DNA of 64,000 nt from Sediminimonas sp. (GCF_024637375.1 NZ_JAGXFK010000018.1:1-64000), one strand, 5' to 3'. Counted from the first letter of the stretch, positions 54,799 to 63,714 are shown. The notes: generated by a model from the letters alone, not told the origin. Translations and numbers: made by a program.

Positions 54799-55968
54799 CT
54801 GTTCCGAGTCTGACGCTTCCTACCTATTTCCACGGATTTCATCGAGAGCGTCCAGCGCGCGACGTTCCCGGGTGAGGATATCTTCGGCGGTTTTGGTCCA
54901 TTTGAAGGGCGTCGGCGTCGTGTTGTGCTGCGTCAGGTAGTCGTAAATTGCGGCCTCCAGATCATCGACGCTGGTGTAACTGCCACGTCGGATGCGCTTG
55001 GACGTGATCTCAGCGAAGAAGCGCTCCACGAGGTTCAGCCACGAGGCGCTGGTCGGCGTGAAGTGGAGCTTGAAGCGTGGGTGCCTCGACAGCCAGGCCC
55101 GCACCTCGGGCGTTTTGTGCGTGGCGTAGTTGTCGAGCACCAGATGGACATCGCGCTTGGACGGCACGGCCTTGTCGATGTTGCGGAGAAACTTCAGGAA
55201 TTCCCTGGCGCGGTGGCGCGGCATGCAGTCACCGATGACCTTGCCCGACTTCACGTCGAGCGCCGCGAACAGAGTGGTCGTGCCGTGGCGCTTGTAATCG
55301 TGGGTCATCGTCGCTGCGCGACCCTTCTTGAGCGGCAGCCCCGGCTGGGTCCGGTCCAGCGCCTGGATCTGGGACTTCTCGTCGACACATAGCACCACCG
55401 CCCGCTCCGGCGGGTCGAGGTAGAGCCCAACGATGTCGGTAACCTTCTCCTCGAACAGCGGGTCGTTCGAGACCTTGAAGCTGCGCGTCTGGTGCGGCTT
55501 CAGCCCGGCCTCGGCCCAGATGCGGCCCACGCTCGACGGCGAGATGCCCACCGCCTCGGCCATGGCGGAGCGGGTCCAGTGGGTGGCGTTCGGCGGGCTC
55601 TCCTGCACGGTCTTCGCGATCACCTTCAGGCGCGTCTCTTGAGGCAGAGGCGGCACACGCGAGGGACGGGTCTTGTCGCGCTTTAGCCCGTCCACGCCCT
55701 CGTCGAGGTAGCGCGCCTGCCACCGCCAGACAGTGGGCTTCGACCTGTTCGCCCGCCGCATGATCTCGAAGGTGCCATGACCGTCTGCCGTCGCCAGAAC
55801 GATCTCGGCCCGCCAGACGAGCTTGCGCGGCGTGTTGCGATTGGTGGTTAGAGCTTGAAGCTCGGCACGGTCGGCGGGGCTCAGATACAGGCAGATGTCA
55901 TCGCGTCTCATGCGCCGATACTGACACGCCAACTCACCGATGGGAATCCTACGTCAGGTGCCAAACAC
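54799..55968 (-). mobile_element. IS630-family insertion sequence, 1170 bp, complete
   Basis: Flanked by a duplicated TA (54797-54798 and 55969-55970), as expected for IS630/Tc1-mariner elements. Terminal inverted repeats are imperfect: TGTTCCGAGTCTGACG (left) and TGTTTGGCACCTGACG (right), sharing TGTT..G...CTGACG. It contains one intact DDE transposase and no cargo. The target gene is otherwise undamaged, so the insertion looks recent. Confidence 0.9.
54820..55911 (-). CDS. IS630-family transposase
   Basis: A 363-residue transposase. The N-terminal part has two helix-turn-helix regions (FEIMRRANRSKPTVWRWQAR, AVGISPSSVGRIWAEAGLKP). The catalytic DDE residues are in VVLCVDEKSQIQALDR, VHLVLDNYATHKTPEV and SWLNLVERFFAEITSKRI (D..D..E with 34-residue-type spacing). 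The start is ATG at 55911 (MRRDDICLY). The frame is intact, so the element should be able to move. It is in the minus orientation, like the gene it interrupts. Confidence 0.93.
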   Translation of the reverse strand: MRRDDICLYLSPADRAELQALTTNRNTPRKLVWRAEIVLATADGHGTFEIMRRANRSKPTVWRWQARYLDEGVDGLKRDKTRPSRVPPLPQETRLKVIAKTVQESPPNATHWTRSAMAEAVGISPSSVGRIWAEAGLKPHQTRSFKVSNDPLFEEKVTDIVGLYLDPPERAVVLCVDEKSQIQALDRTQPGLPLKKGRAATMTHDYKRHGTTTLFAALDVKSGKVIGDCMPRHRAREFLKFLRNIDKAVPSKRDVHLVLDNYATHKTPEVRAWLSRHPRFKLHFTPTSASWLNLVERFFAEITSKRIRRGSYTSVDDLEAAIYDYLTQHNTTPTPFKWTKTAEDILTRERRALDALDEIRGNR

Positions 55969-56266
55969 TACCGTTGCGCGCGCCGTTGGTGAACACGCCC
56001 GAGGCACAGGTGCCGTCCTCTGCCACGCGGCCCACCAGGATGCCGCGCTCGGCATAGTCGCCGATGATGTAGGTATATGGATCGCGGTGGATCTGGTGCA
56101 GGCGCAGTTCGCCGAAGCTGCTGTCCCAGCGGCCCTGGAACAGCTCGATGACGGTCGGGGGCGTGAACGGTTTCGCGTCCGATGTTGCCGCCGCCGGACC
56201 GGCAGCGCAAAGCGCGATCACAGCCGCATAGAGCGTGCGGAGCCTGAAAAAGGCCGAATGTTGCAT
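55969..56266 (-). pseudogene. 5' part of a tandem-repeat secreted protein gene, split by an IS
   Basis: The N-terminal ~99 residues of the interrupted gene. MQHSAFFRLRTLYAAVIALC and the following AAGPAAATSDA form a signal peptide, so the product was exported. Then comes repeat 1: FQGRWDSSFGELRLHQ, YTYIIGDYAERGILVG, SGVFTNGARNG. Translation runs into the element and stops at 55949 after a few foreign residues. The intact protein would be 263 residues. The ATG at 56266 is the first in frame with a signal peptide. Confidence 0.8.
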
Positions 56267-56400
56267 GGGTGCCCTCCCCCGTCGTGGGTGCGTATGGATT
56301 GCGTATGGCTCACGCGCCATCCGTCGCATACGTGCGGGCTGTCATCCAATATCGCCGGTGTCAAAGCTGCCGTGGCTCCGCCTCTCGGCCGTTCGCCGTC

Positions 56401-57094
56401 TCAGCCACGCGCCGCCTCGGCCGCCGCGCGGATGGCGGCGATGTTTTTGCCGTAAGGGGCGGGGTTGGCGACCGAGCCGCCCCTGAACACCGCCGATCCG
56501 GCGACCAGCACGTCGGCGCCAGCCTCGACCACAAGTGGCGCGGTGTCGGGCGTGATGCCGCCGTCGATCTGGATGTGGATGGGGCGGTCGCCGATCATCG
56601 CCCTGATCTTGCGGGTTTTCTCGATGCCTGAGGGGATGAACTTCTGCCCCCCCGAAGCCGGGGTTGACGGTCATCACCAGCACCATGTCAACGAGGTCGA
56701 GCACGTCGGCCACCGCCTCGGCCGGGGTGCCGGGGTTGAGCACCACGCCCGCCTTGACGCCCTGCGCGCGGATCGCCTGAAGCGTGCGGTGGATGTGCGG
56801 GCCGGCCTCGACATGGGCGCTGATCAGGTCGGCGCCGGCCTCGGCGAAGGCTTCGATATAGGGGTCGACCGGGGCGATCATCAGGTGCACGTCCATGAAG
56901 GTGGTGACATGGCGCTTGAACGCCTTGACCGCCGGCGGGCCGAAGGTGAGGTTGGGCACGAAATGTCCGTCCATCACATCGACATGAACCCAGTCGGCGC
57001 CCTGATCCTCGATGGCGGCGATCTCGGCGCCGAAATCAGCGAAATCGGCCGAAAGGATCGACGGCGCGATCTTGATGGAACGGTCGAAGCTCAC
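56401..57094 (-). pseudogene. rpe: Ribulose-phosphate 3-epimerase, frameshifted at a homopolymer
   Basis: Rpe interconverts ribulose-5-phosphate and xylulose-5-phosphate. The first ~147 codons are typical: SIKIAPSILSADFADFGAEI, HVDVMDGHFVPNLTFG, MDVHLMIAPVDPYIEAF and [13 protein letters not shown]. At 56647-56653 there are seven Cs (seven Gs on the coding strand) where six would keep the frame. The C-terminal part continues in the next frame, with [20 protein letters not shown] and [14 protein letters not shown], ending at 56401. Start is GTG at 57094, overlapping fba (GTGA). No other rpe is in the window. A sequencing error is the simplest explanation. Confidence 0.85.
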
Positions 57095-58140
57095 AGCGTC
57101 CCTCCCGCATAGCGTTCTGCCATGTCGTCGAGGGGCAGAGGTTTGATCTTGCTGGCCTTTCCGGCGGTGCCGAAGCGTTCGAACCGGTCGCGGCAGAGCT
57201 TTTCCAGCTCGTCCATCGCCGGGCTCATGAACTTGCGCGGGTCGAACTCGCGCGGCTTCTCGGTTGCCAGCTTGCGGAACTGCCCGGTCATCGCCATCCG
57301 GCAATCGGTGTCGATGTTGACCTTGCGCACCCCAGACTTGATGCCGCGCTCGATCTCTTCCACCGGTACGCCCCAGGTTTGCGGCATCTCGCCGCCCCAG
57401 GCGTTGATCAGGTCCTGCAGGTATTGCGGCACGCTGCTGGAGCCATGCATCACCAGGTGCACGTCGGGGATGCGGGCGTGGATTTCCTCGATGCGCGAGA
57501 TCGCCAGCGTCTCGCCGGAGGGTTCGCGAGAGAACTTGTAGGCGCCGTGCGAGGTGCCGCAGGCGATGGCCAGCGCATCCACGCGGGTCAGCCTGACGAA
57601 CTCGACCGCCTCGGCCGGGTCGGTCAGAAGCTGCTCGCGGCTGAGCTTGCCCTCGGCGCCGGAGTCGTCCTCCTTGGCCGCCTCGCCGGTCTCCAGGCTG
57701 CCCAGCACGCCCAGCTCGCCCTCGACCGAGGCCCCGACCCAGTGCGCCATGCGCGACACCCGTTCGGTGATCGCCACGTTGTAATCCCACGAGGCGGGGG
57801 TCTTCATGTCGGCCTCGAGCGAGCCGTCCATCATCACGCTGGTGAACCCGTGGCGGATCGCGCTCAGGCAGGTCGCCTCGTCGTTGCCGTGGTCCTGGTG
57901 CAGGCAGATGGGAATGTCGGGGTGCATCTCGGCCAGCGCCTGCACCATGTGGCGCAGCATGACGTCGCCGGCGTATTTGCGCGCCCCGCGGCTGGCCTGC
58001 ACGATCACCGGCGCATCCACCGCCTGCGCCGCGCGCAGAATCGCAAGACCCTGCTCCATGTTGTTGATGTTGAACGCCGGAACCCCGTAACCCCGCTCCG
58101 CCGCGTCGTCCAGCAACTGCCGCAATGTGATCAATGCCAT
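57091..58140 (-). CDS. fba: Fructose-bisphosphate aldolase class II, Calvin-cycle subtype
   Basis: A 349-residue zinc-dependent aldolase. [17 protein letters not shown] starts the barrel, ICLHQDHGN carries the zinc His and catalytic Asp, SVMMDGS follows, GTSHGAYKF and MHGSSSVP hold two more zinc ligands, and [15 protein letters not shown] binds the phosphate. Its length and sequence match the subtype found in cbb operons (CbbA). It lies after fbp and overlaps rpe, so the operon is fbp-fba-rpe. No phosphoribulokinase or rubisco gene is nearby, so gluconeogenesis is a sufficient role. Confidence 0.95.
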   Translation of the reverse strand: MALITLRQLLDDAAERGYGVPAFNINNMEQGLAILRAAQAVDAPVIVQASRGARKYAGDVMLRHMVQALAEMHPDIPICLHQDHGNDEATCLSAIRHGFTSVMMDGSLEADMKTPASWDYNVAITERVSRMAHWVGASVEGELGVLGSLETGEAAKEDDSGAEGKLSREQLLTDPAEAVEFVRLTRVDALAIACGTSHGAYKFSREPSGETLAISRIEEIHARIPDVHLVMHGSSSVPQYLQDLINAWGGEMPQTWGVPVEEIERGIKSGVRKVNIDTDCRMAMTGQFRKLATEKPREFDPRKFMSPAMDELEKLCRDRFERFGTAGKASKIKPLPLDDMAERYAGGTL

Positions 58141-58239
58141 CGGTTCGTCCCTTTCAGTTCAGTCGGTCGCGCCGGAGTTCGGCCTGTCGCGCCGCTCTTA
58201 ACGCGCCGCGGGGTGCGTTTCCAGCAACCTTTGCACGGC

Positions 58240-59208
58240 TCACCGCGCAGCGATTTCGGCATGCAGGCGCGCGACCTCGCGCACCTCTTCGGCGCTGCCG
58301 AACACCAGCGGGGAGCGGGCATGCAGGCCATCGGCCTGCTGCGCCATGAGCGACGCCTGCCCGTCCGTGGCCAGGCCGCCGGCCTGTTCGGCGACAAACG
58401 CGATCGGGGCGCATTCATAGACCATGCGCAACCGCCCGCGCGCGTAGCCCTGGCGCGCATCGCCGGGATAGAGGAACACGCCGCCGCGGCTGAGGATGCG
58501 ATGCGCCTCCGCCACCAGCGAGCCGACCCAGCGCATGTTGAAATCGCACCCGCGCGGGCCGTCGGCTCCGGCAAGGCACGCATCGACATAGGCGCGCACG
58601 GGGTCTTTCCAGTGGCGCCGGTTCGAAGCGTTGATGGCGAATTCGCGGGCCTCGTCGGGGATGCGCAGCGCCGTCTCGGCCAACACGAATACCCCCTTTT
58701 CGCGGTCGAGCACGAACATCAGGACGCCGTCGCCGAAGGTCACCACCAGCGCGCAATGCGGGCCGTAGATCACGTAGCCGCCAGCCAGTTGTTCGGACGC
58801 CGGGCGCAGGAATGTCGCTTCGGCATCGTCACGCGCATCGAGGATCGAAAAGATCGTGCCGATCGACACGTTCACGTCGATGTTCGACGACCCGTCGAGG
58901 GGATCGATGGCCACCGCGTAGGCGCCCTGTGGGGTCATCTCCTGCGCGCTGTCCTGCTCTTCGGAGGCATACCAGCGCACATCCGTCTGCCGCATGCGTG
59001 CGGCGAACATCTCGTCGGCCTGCACATCGAGCGCCTTTTGCGTGTCCCCATCGGTGTTCTCGCCCACCTGCGCGCCAAGGCTCTGGCCCAGCGGGCCGCG
59101 GCCGATGACGGCATCCAACTCGACCGCCGCGGCGGCGAGCGCCTCGATGATCGGGGCAAGGGGCGCGGGGATGTGCGCGGTGTCGATGACAGGGGCGTGC
59201 GAGGTCAT
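58240..59208 (-). CDS. fbp: Class 1 fructose-1,6-bisphosphatase
   Basis: A 322-residue Mg-dependent phosphatase. The metal site is AVAIDPLDGSSNIDVNVSIG, with the preceding WYASEEQDS supplying the Glu. INASNRRHWKDPV, YPGDARQGYARGRLRMVYEC and IAFVAEQAGGLATDGQ are characteristic class 1 segments. It catalyses the irreversible step of gluconeogenesis (and of the Calvin cycle where present). It leads the fbp-fba-rpe operon; the ATG at 59208 follows AGGACGACC. Confidence 0.95.
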   Translation of the reverse strand: MTSHAPVIDTAHIPAPLAPIIEALAAAAVELDAVIGRGPLGQSLGAQVGENTDGDTQKALDVQADEMFAARMRQTDVRWYASEEQDSAQEMTPQGAYAVAIDPLDGSSNIDVNVSIGTIFSILDARDDAEATFLRPASEQLAGGYVIYGPHCALVVTFGDGVLMFVLDREKGVFVLAETALRIPDEAREFAINASNRRHWKDPVRAYVDACLAGADGPRGCDFNMRWVGSLVAEAHRILSRGGVFLYPGDARQGYARGRLRMVYECAPIAFVAEQAGGLATDGQASLMAQQADGLHARSPLVFGSAEEVREVARLHAEIAAR

Positions 59209-59435
59209 GGTCGTCCTTTCCGGTCGTGAAGCGCGGATCTGGGCGCGCGCGTACATGCCTTCGCTGATATCTCAGATTCGGCGGGCGATGAGAACGTATT
59301 TGTGACCTTGCGACATCGGTGCCCGCGTCAGCTCTGGCCGCGAACGACATATCCCGCAAGGCGGAAGTATATTTCGAAATATTGATCCGGCTCAGGCTTT
59401 GTGCAAACGTCTTGTGAAAGCGCGAGGAGCAGCAC
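59209..59435. promoter_or_regulatory. Divergent promoter region of fbp and the SDR/acyl-CoA synthetase/iclR operon
   Basis: A 227-base non-coding region. It holds the perfect palindrome ATATTTCGAAATAT (59369-59382) about 54 bases before the SDR start, in an unusually AT-rich stretch. GCGAGGAG precedes the SDR ATG. I see nothing else defined. Confidence 0.6.
59369..59382. promoter_or_regulatory. Palindrome ATATTTCGAAATAT, probable IclR-type operator
   Basis: A perfect 14-base palindrome 54 bases before the first gene of an operon that ends with an iclR gene. IclR-type proteins commonly bind AT-rich palindromes of similar form and regulate their own operon. It could also lie in the promoter as a core element. 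Confidence 0.6.
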
Positions 59436-60215
59436 ATGAGATTTGACGGCAAGAACGCCATCGTCACCGGCGCCTCCGGCGGAATCGGGCGGGCCACGGC
59501 GGCCCGTCTCACGGCAGAGGGCGCGCGCGTGGCGCTGGTGGATATTGACAGCGATGCGCTGGCCAAAGCCCGGCCGGACACCGGCGGCCCGCACATGACC
59601 CGCGTCTGCGACGTGTCGGACGAAAACGCCGTGCGCGCCTGTGTCGATGCCGTTCGGGCCGAATTCGGCCACATCGACGTGCTGTGCAACAACGCCGGCA
59701 TCATCTGCACCGCGGCATCGATCACCGACATCGACAGCGCCGAGTGGCCGCGCGTCATGGGGGTGAACCTGTTCGGGGTGGCGCATTTCATCAAGCACAC
59801 CGCACCGGTCATGATCGAGGCCGGCAATGGCGGCGCGATCGTCAACACGGCCTCGGTGGCGGGTATCCGGTCGGGCGCGGGGGGCAACATCTATTCCGCA
59901 TCCAAGGCGGGGGTGATCAACCTGACCATGACCAGTGCCTGCGATCTGGGCCAATACGGCATCCGCGTCAACGCGGTCTGCCCCGGCCTGATCGAGACCG
60001 GCATGACAAGGCCCGTCTTCGAGCACGCCCGCGCCGCCGGCAAGGAATCGCGGCTTGGCTCGCGTTGCGAATTGCGGCGCTACGGCCGGCCCGAGGAGAT
60101 CGCCGCCGCCATCGCCTTCCTGGCCAGCGACGACGCCAGCTATATCACCGGGCAGGCGCTGCCGGTGGATGGTGGCAACACCGCGTCGCTGAACCTGCCG
60201 GGGATGAAGTTCTGA
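59436..60215 (+). CDS. Short-chain dehydrogenase/reductase (SDR)
   Basis: A 259-residue classical SDR. The cofactor loop is TGASGGIGRATAARL, followed by VDIDSDA with an Asp favouring NAD, CNNAGIICTAASITD, VNTASVAGIRSGAGGN and NIYSASKAG with the catalytic Tyr-Lys. AVCPGLIETGMTRPV and YITGQALPVDGGNT end it. It overlaps the acyl-CoA synthetase by TGATG. It may oxidise the hydroxyl group of the intermediate that the synthetase activates. Confidence 0.9.
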   Translation: MRFDGKNAIVTGASGGIGRATAARLTAEGARVALVDIDSDALAKARPDTGGPHMTRVCDVSDENAVRACVDAVRAEFGHIDVLCNNAGIICTAASITDIDSAEWPRVMGVNLFGVAHFIKHTAPVMIEAGNGGAIVNTASVAGIRSGAGGNIYSASKAGVINLTMTSACDLGQYGIRVNAVCPGLIETGMTRPVFEHARAAGKESRLGSRCELRRYGRPEEIAAAIAFLASDDASYITGQALPVDGGNTASLNLPGMKF

Positions 60216-61894
60216 TGCCGGCGATCACCCGACACCTGGCACACTGGCCATCCGGTGTGCCGCACCACCTGGAATTACCCGCGCGCAGCATCTTCGACAA
60301 CCTGGCCCAGGCTGCGGCGCGGTTTCCCGACAGTCCGGCGCTGATCTTTCATGGCGCGGTACTGCGCTATGCCGCGCTGCTGAAGCAGGTCGAGGCGCTG
60401 GCCGGCGCCTTGCAGGCTCATGGTGTCAAGCGCGGCGACCGAGTGCTGCTTTACATGCAGAACAGCCCGCAATTCGTCATCGCCTATTACGCGATCCTGC
60501 GCGCTGACGCGGTGGTGATCCCGGTCAACCCGATGAACCGCCATGCCGAGCTTGAGCACCTGGCGCGCGACACCGGCGCGCGCGTCGCGCTGGCGGGTGC
60601 CGAGTTGCTGGCGCATGTCGCGCCGCTGGTCGAGGCGGGCGCGCTGGACCACGTCATCGCCGCGGCCTATGCGGACATGGCCGACCCGGCGCGCGACATC
60701 CCCCTGCCCGGGCCGCTGGACGCGATGTCGGGCCGCGACGTCGCCGGCCCCGGTGTGATTGGCTGGAATGATGCAATTGGCGCCGGGTTCCGCCCCGGTG
60801 CGCACCGCGCCGGGCCCGACGACTTGGCGGTGATCCCCTACAGCTCGGGCACCACCGGGCAGCCCAAGGGATGCATGCACAGCCACCGCACGGTAATGGT
60901 CACCGCGCTTGGCAGCGTGGTCTGGAACCCGGTGGACGAGGCCGACGTTCACCTTGCCACGCTGCCACTGTTTCACGTCACCGGCATGCAGGCCAGCATG
61001 AACGGCCCGCTGATGGCGGGCGGCGCGATGGTGCTGATGACCCGCTGGGACCGCGCCACCGCCGCAGCCTTGATCGAACGGCACCGGGTGACACGCTGGC
61101 GCTCGATCTCGACGATGGCGATCGACCTGGTCAACGACCCCGATTTCAGCCGCTACGATCTGTCCAGCCTTCAGGCCGTCGGCGGCGGTGGCGCCGCCAT
61201 GCCCGAGGCCATCGCCACCCGGCTGCACGCCATGACCGGGCTGCACTACGTCGAAGGCTACGGGCTGTCGGAAACCATGGCCGCCACGCATATCAACCCG
61301 GTCACCGAACCGCGTCGGCAATGTCTGGGCATCCCCGTCTTCGACGTCGACAGCCGCGTGATTTCCACCGAGGATGGTCACGAACTGGGCCCCGGCGAGG
61401 TAGGCGAGATCATTACCCACGCGCCGCAGGTGTTCCTTGGCTACTGGAACCGGCCCGACGAGACAGCCAAAGCTTTTGTCGAGATCGAGGGCAAGGCGTT
61501 CTTCCGCACCGGCGACCTGGGGTATTACGACGAGGACGGCTATTTCTACATGGTCGACCGCGTCAAGAGGATGATAAACGCCGCCGGCTTCAAGGTCTGG
61601 CCGGCCGAGGTCGAGGCGCTGATGCATCACAACCCCGACATCGCCGAGGTCTGCGTGATCGGCGCGCAGGATCCGCGCCGCGGCGAGACCGTCAAAGCCT
61701 ATGTCGTGCCTGCCGTGCATGCCGGCGACACCCTCACCGAGGCCGCCATCATCGACTGGTGCCGCACCGAAATGGCCGCCTACAAGTGCCCGCGGGCCGT
61801 GGCGCTGGTGGACAGCCTGCCGAAATCGGGCGCCGGCAAGGTGCTGTGGCGTCAACTGGCCGAAGCCGACGTGACGGAAAACTCCGGGAATTGA
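60215..61894 (+). CDS. Acyl-CoA synthetase (AMP-forming ligase)
   Basis: A 559-residue adenylate-forming enzyme. The P loop is VIPYSSGTTGQPKGCMHSHR, ATLPLFHVTGMQASMNGPLM follows, HYVEGYGLSETMAATHINP is the A5-type motif, and RTGDLGYYDEDGYFYMVDR and KRMINAAGFKVWPAEVEALM form the hinge and A8; the catalytic Lys is in PKSGAGKVLWRQL. It resembles medium/long-chain or aromatic acid ligases. Substrate is unknown. The operon is SDR, this gene, iclR. Confidence 0.93.
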   Translation: MPAITRHLAHWPSGVPHHLELPARSIFDNLAQAAARFPDSPALIFHGAVLRYAALLKQVEALAGALQAHGVKRGDRVLLYMQNSPQFVIAYYAILRADAVVIPVNPMNRHAELEHLARDTGARVALAGAELLAHVAPLVEAGALDHVIAAAYADMADPARDIPLPGPLDAMSGRDVAGPGVIGWNDAIGAGFRPGAHRAGPDDLAVIPYSSGTTGQPKGCMHSHRTVMVTALGSVVWNPVDEADVHLATLPLFHVTGMQASMNGPLMAGGAMVLMTRWDRATAAALIERHRVTRWRSISTMAIDLVNDPDFSRYDLSSLQAVGGGGAAMPEAIATRLHAMTGLHYVEGYGLSETMAATHINPVTEPRRQCLGIPVFDVDSRVISTEDGHELGPGEVGEIITHAPQVFLGYWNRPDETAKAFVEIEGKAFFRTGDLGYYDEDGYFYMVDRVKRMINAAGFKVWPAEVEALMHHNPDIAEVCVIGAQDPRRGETVKAYVVPAVHAGDTLTEAAIIDWCRTEMAAYKCPRAVALVDSLPKSGAGKVLWRQLAEADVTENSGN

Positions 61895-61928
61895 CGCGGC
61901 GTCATCTTCCTGCGACAGGACAAGCGAA

Positions 61929-62744
61929 ATGAGAAAAAGAACCGCACAGACACCCGACGAGGAGGCCAACGGCGACCGCCAGTTCGTCACCGCGCTGCAT
62001 CGTGGGCTGGAGTTGCTGCGCGCCTACAAGCCTTCGGACAAGGCCGGGCTGGGCAACCGTGAACTGGCGGCACGCACCGGGCTGCCAAATTCGACCGTGT
62101 CGCGGCTGACCTACACGCTGCTCAAGCTGGGTTACCTGGTCTATGACGAAGACACCGGCCGTTATCGCATGGGGGTGCCGGTGCTGGGGCTGGGCTATGC
62201 CTGCCTTGGCGGGCTCAAGGTACGCGAGACCGCGCAGCCGATGATGCAGAAACTGGCCGACGAAAGCGGCGATGGCGTGCTGGTGGCGCTTGGCGGGCGC
62301 GACGACCTTGCGATGACCTATATCGCCTGTGCGCGCGCCGCGCGCAGCATGATCTCGTTGCAGCTCGATGTCGGATCGCGGATTTCGCTGAAACGCTCGG
62401 CCATGGGGCGCGCCTATATCGCCGGCACATCGGACAGCGAACGTGCCCAGATCATGGAGCGGATCGAAGAGGCCACCCCGCCCGAGGATTGGCCGCGTAT
62501 CCGCGACGAAATCACCGAGGCCGCCGAACAGATCCGCGCCCGCGGATTCTACGCCAGCATCGGCAAGTGGCAGTCGGACGTGAACGCGGTGTCCGTTCCC
62601 TATCGCCCCTCGCAAAGCGATGCACCAATGCTGGCGTTCAATCTTGGCGGGCCCGCCTACATCCTGCCACGCGAGCGGCTGGAAGAAGAACTCGGTCCGC
62701 GCCTGGTGGCGATGACCGAGGCGCTCAGGCGCACCGGCGCCTGA
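61929..62744 (+). CDS. IclR-family transcriptional regulator
   Basis: A 271-residue regulator with an N-terminal winged helix (FVTALHRGLELLRAYKPSDK, NRELAARTGLPNSTVSRLTY) and an IclR effector domain (MMQKLADESGDGVLVALGGR, SAMGRAYIAGTSDSERAQIM, ARGFYASIGKWQSDVNAVSV). It follows the acyl-CoA synthetase by 34 bases and probably controls that operon. It converges with the quinone-oxidoreductase-like gene, leaving a single base between the stops. Confidence 0.93.
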   Translation: MRKRTAQTPDEEANGDRQFVTALHRGLELLRAYKPSDKAGLGNRELAARTGLPNSTVSRLTYTLLKLGYLVYDEDTGRYRMGVPVLGLGYACLGGLKVRETAQPMMQKLADESGDGVLVALGGRDDLAMTYIACARAARSMISLQLDVGSRISLKRSAMGRAYIAGTSDSERAQIMERIEEATPPEDWPRIRDEITEAAEQIRARGFYASIGKWQSDVNAVSVPYRPSQSDAPMLAFNLGGPAYILPRERLEEELGPRLVAMTEALRRTGA

Positions 62745-62745
62745 T

Positions 62746-63714
62746 CTATTCCGGCACCAGGACGATCTTGCCGACGGCGCCCCGATTCAGGATGCGGTCG
62801 AGCACCTGCGCGGCCTCGGACAGGGGATAGCGCCCCTCGATCAGCGGGCGCACCTTGCCGGCCTGGTACCAGCCCAGCAGCTCGGCCATGTTGTCGGCGT
62901 AGGTGTCGGGTTCGAACCGGGTGAAGTTGCCCCAGAACACGCCGACGACGCTGTATTCCTTGACCAGCGCCAGGTTGACCGGCAGTTGCGGGATCGTGCC
63001 GCTGGCGAACCCGATGATCAGCAGCCGGCCACCGCGCGCCATCGCCCGCGCGCAGGCGTCGAAAGCCGCGCCGCCGACGGTATCGAACACCGCGTCGGCT
63101 CCGCGCCCCTCGGTCAGCGCCTTGATGTCGTCCTTGAGGTCGTCATAACCGATCGCCTCGTCGGCGCCGTTGTCGCGCGTCAACTGGCGCTTTTCATCGC
63201 TGGAGGCGACGGCGATCACCCGCGCGCCGATGATCCTGCCGATCTGCACCGCGGCGATGCCCGTGGCGCCCGCCGCGCCCAGCACCACCAGGGTTTCGCC
63301 CTGGGCCAGCCCGGCGCGCTGCTTGAGCGCGTGGTGCGACGTACCGAACGCCACCAGCAGGGCACAGGCGTCGGCGGCATCCATGTCGCCGATGGGAAAC
63401 ACGCGTGCTTCCTCGGCCAGCACCTTTTCGGCGTAACCGCCCAGCGAACAGATGGTGGCGACGCGGTCGCCCGGTTGCAGGCGCGTCACCTGCGCGCCAA
63501 CGCTTTCGACAACGCCGGCGGCCTCCATCCCCGGGACGAAGGGGTGCTCGGGCCGCATCTGGTATTTGCCCTGCACCAGCAGCCCGTCGGGATAGTTGAC
63601 GCCGGCCGCCTCGGTCCGGATGACAACCTGCCGGCCGCTTGGCACCGGGTCGTCCATGTCACCGTAAACCAGTTGATCGAGCGGGGCGAATTCGTTGCAG
63701 ATGATGGCTTTCAT
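62746..63714 (-). CDS. NADPH:quinone oxidoreductase family protein
   Basis: A 322-residue zinc-free medium-chain dehydrogenase. GEAAGVNYPDGL-like RTEAAGVNYPDGLLVQGKY, FVPGMEAAGVVESVGAQVT, the cofactor motif VLGAAGATGIAAVQIGRIIG and GGRLLIIGFASGTIPQLPVN are as expected. Zinc ligands are absent. The family includes quinone reductases, acrylyl-CoA reductases and enoyl reductases; the neighbouring acyl-CoA synthetase genes make a CoA-linked role plausible. ATG at 63714 is chosen over an in-frame start five codons earlier. Confidence 0.9.
   Translation of the reverse strand: MKAIICNEFAPLDQLVYGDMDDPVPSGRQVVIRTEAAGVNYPDGLLVQGKYQMRPEHPFVPGMEAAGVVESVGAQVTRLQPGDRVATICSLGGYAEKVLAEEARVFPIGDMDAADACALLVAFGTSHHALKQRAGLAQGETLVVLGAAGATGIAAVQIGRIIGARVIAVASSDEKRQLTRDNGADEAIGYDDLKDDIKALTEGRGADAVFDTVGGAAFDACARAMARGGRLLIIGFASGTIPQLPVNLALVKEYSVVGVFWGNFTRFEPDTYADNMAELLGWYQAGKVRPLIEGRYPLSEAAQVLDRILNRGAVGKIVLVPE

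Noticed and set aside
54799..55968. Composite transposon or genomic island around the IS
   Set aside because: Only one element with one transposase is seen, and both sides belong to the same interrupted gene, so there is no cargo.
56401..57094. Programmed frameshift in rpe
   Set aside because: Rpe is not known to use recoding, and I see no stimulatory structure or family precedent. A homopolymer error or mutation is simpler.
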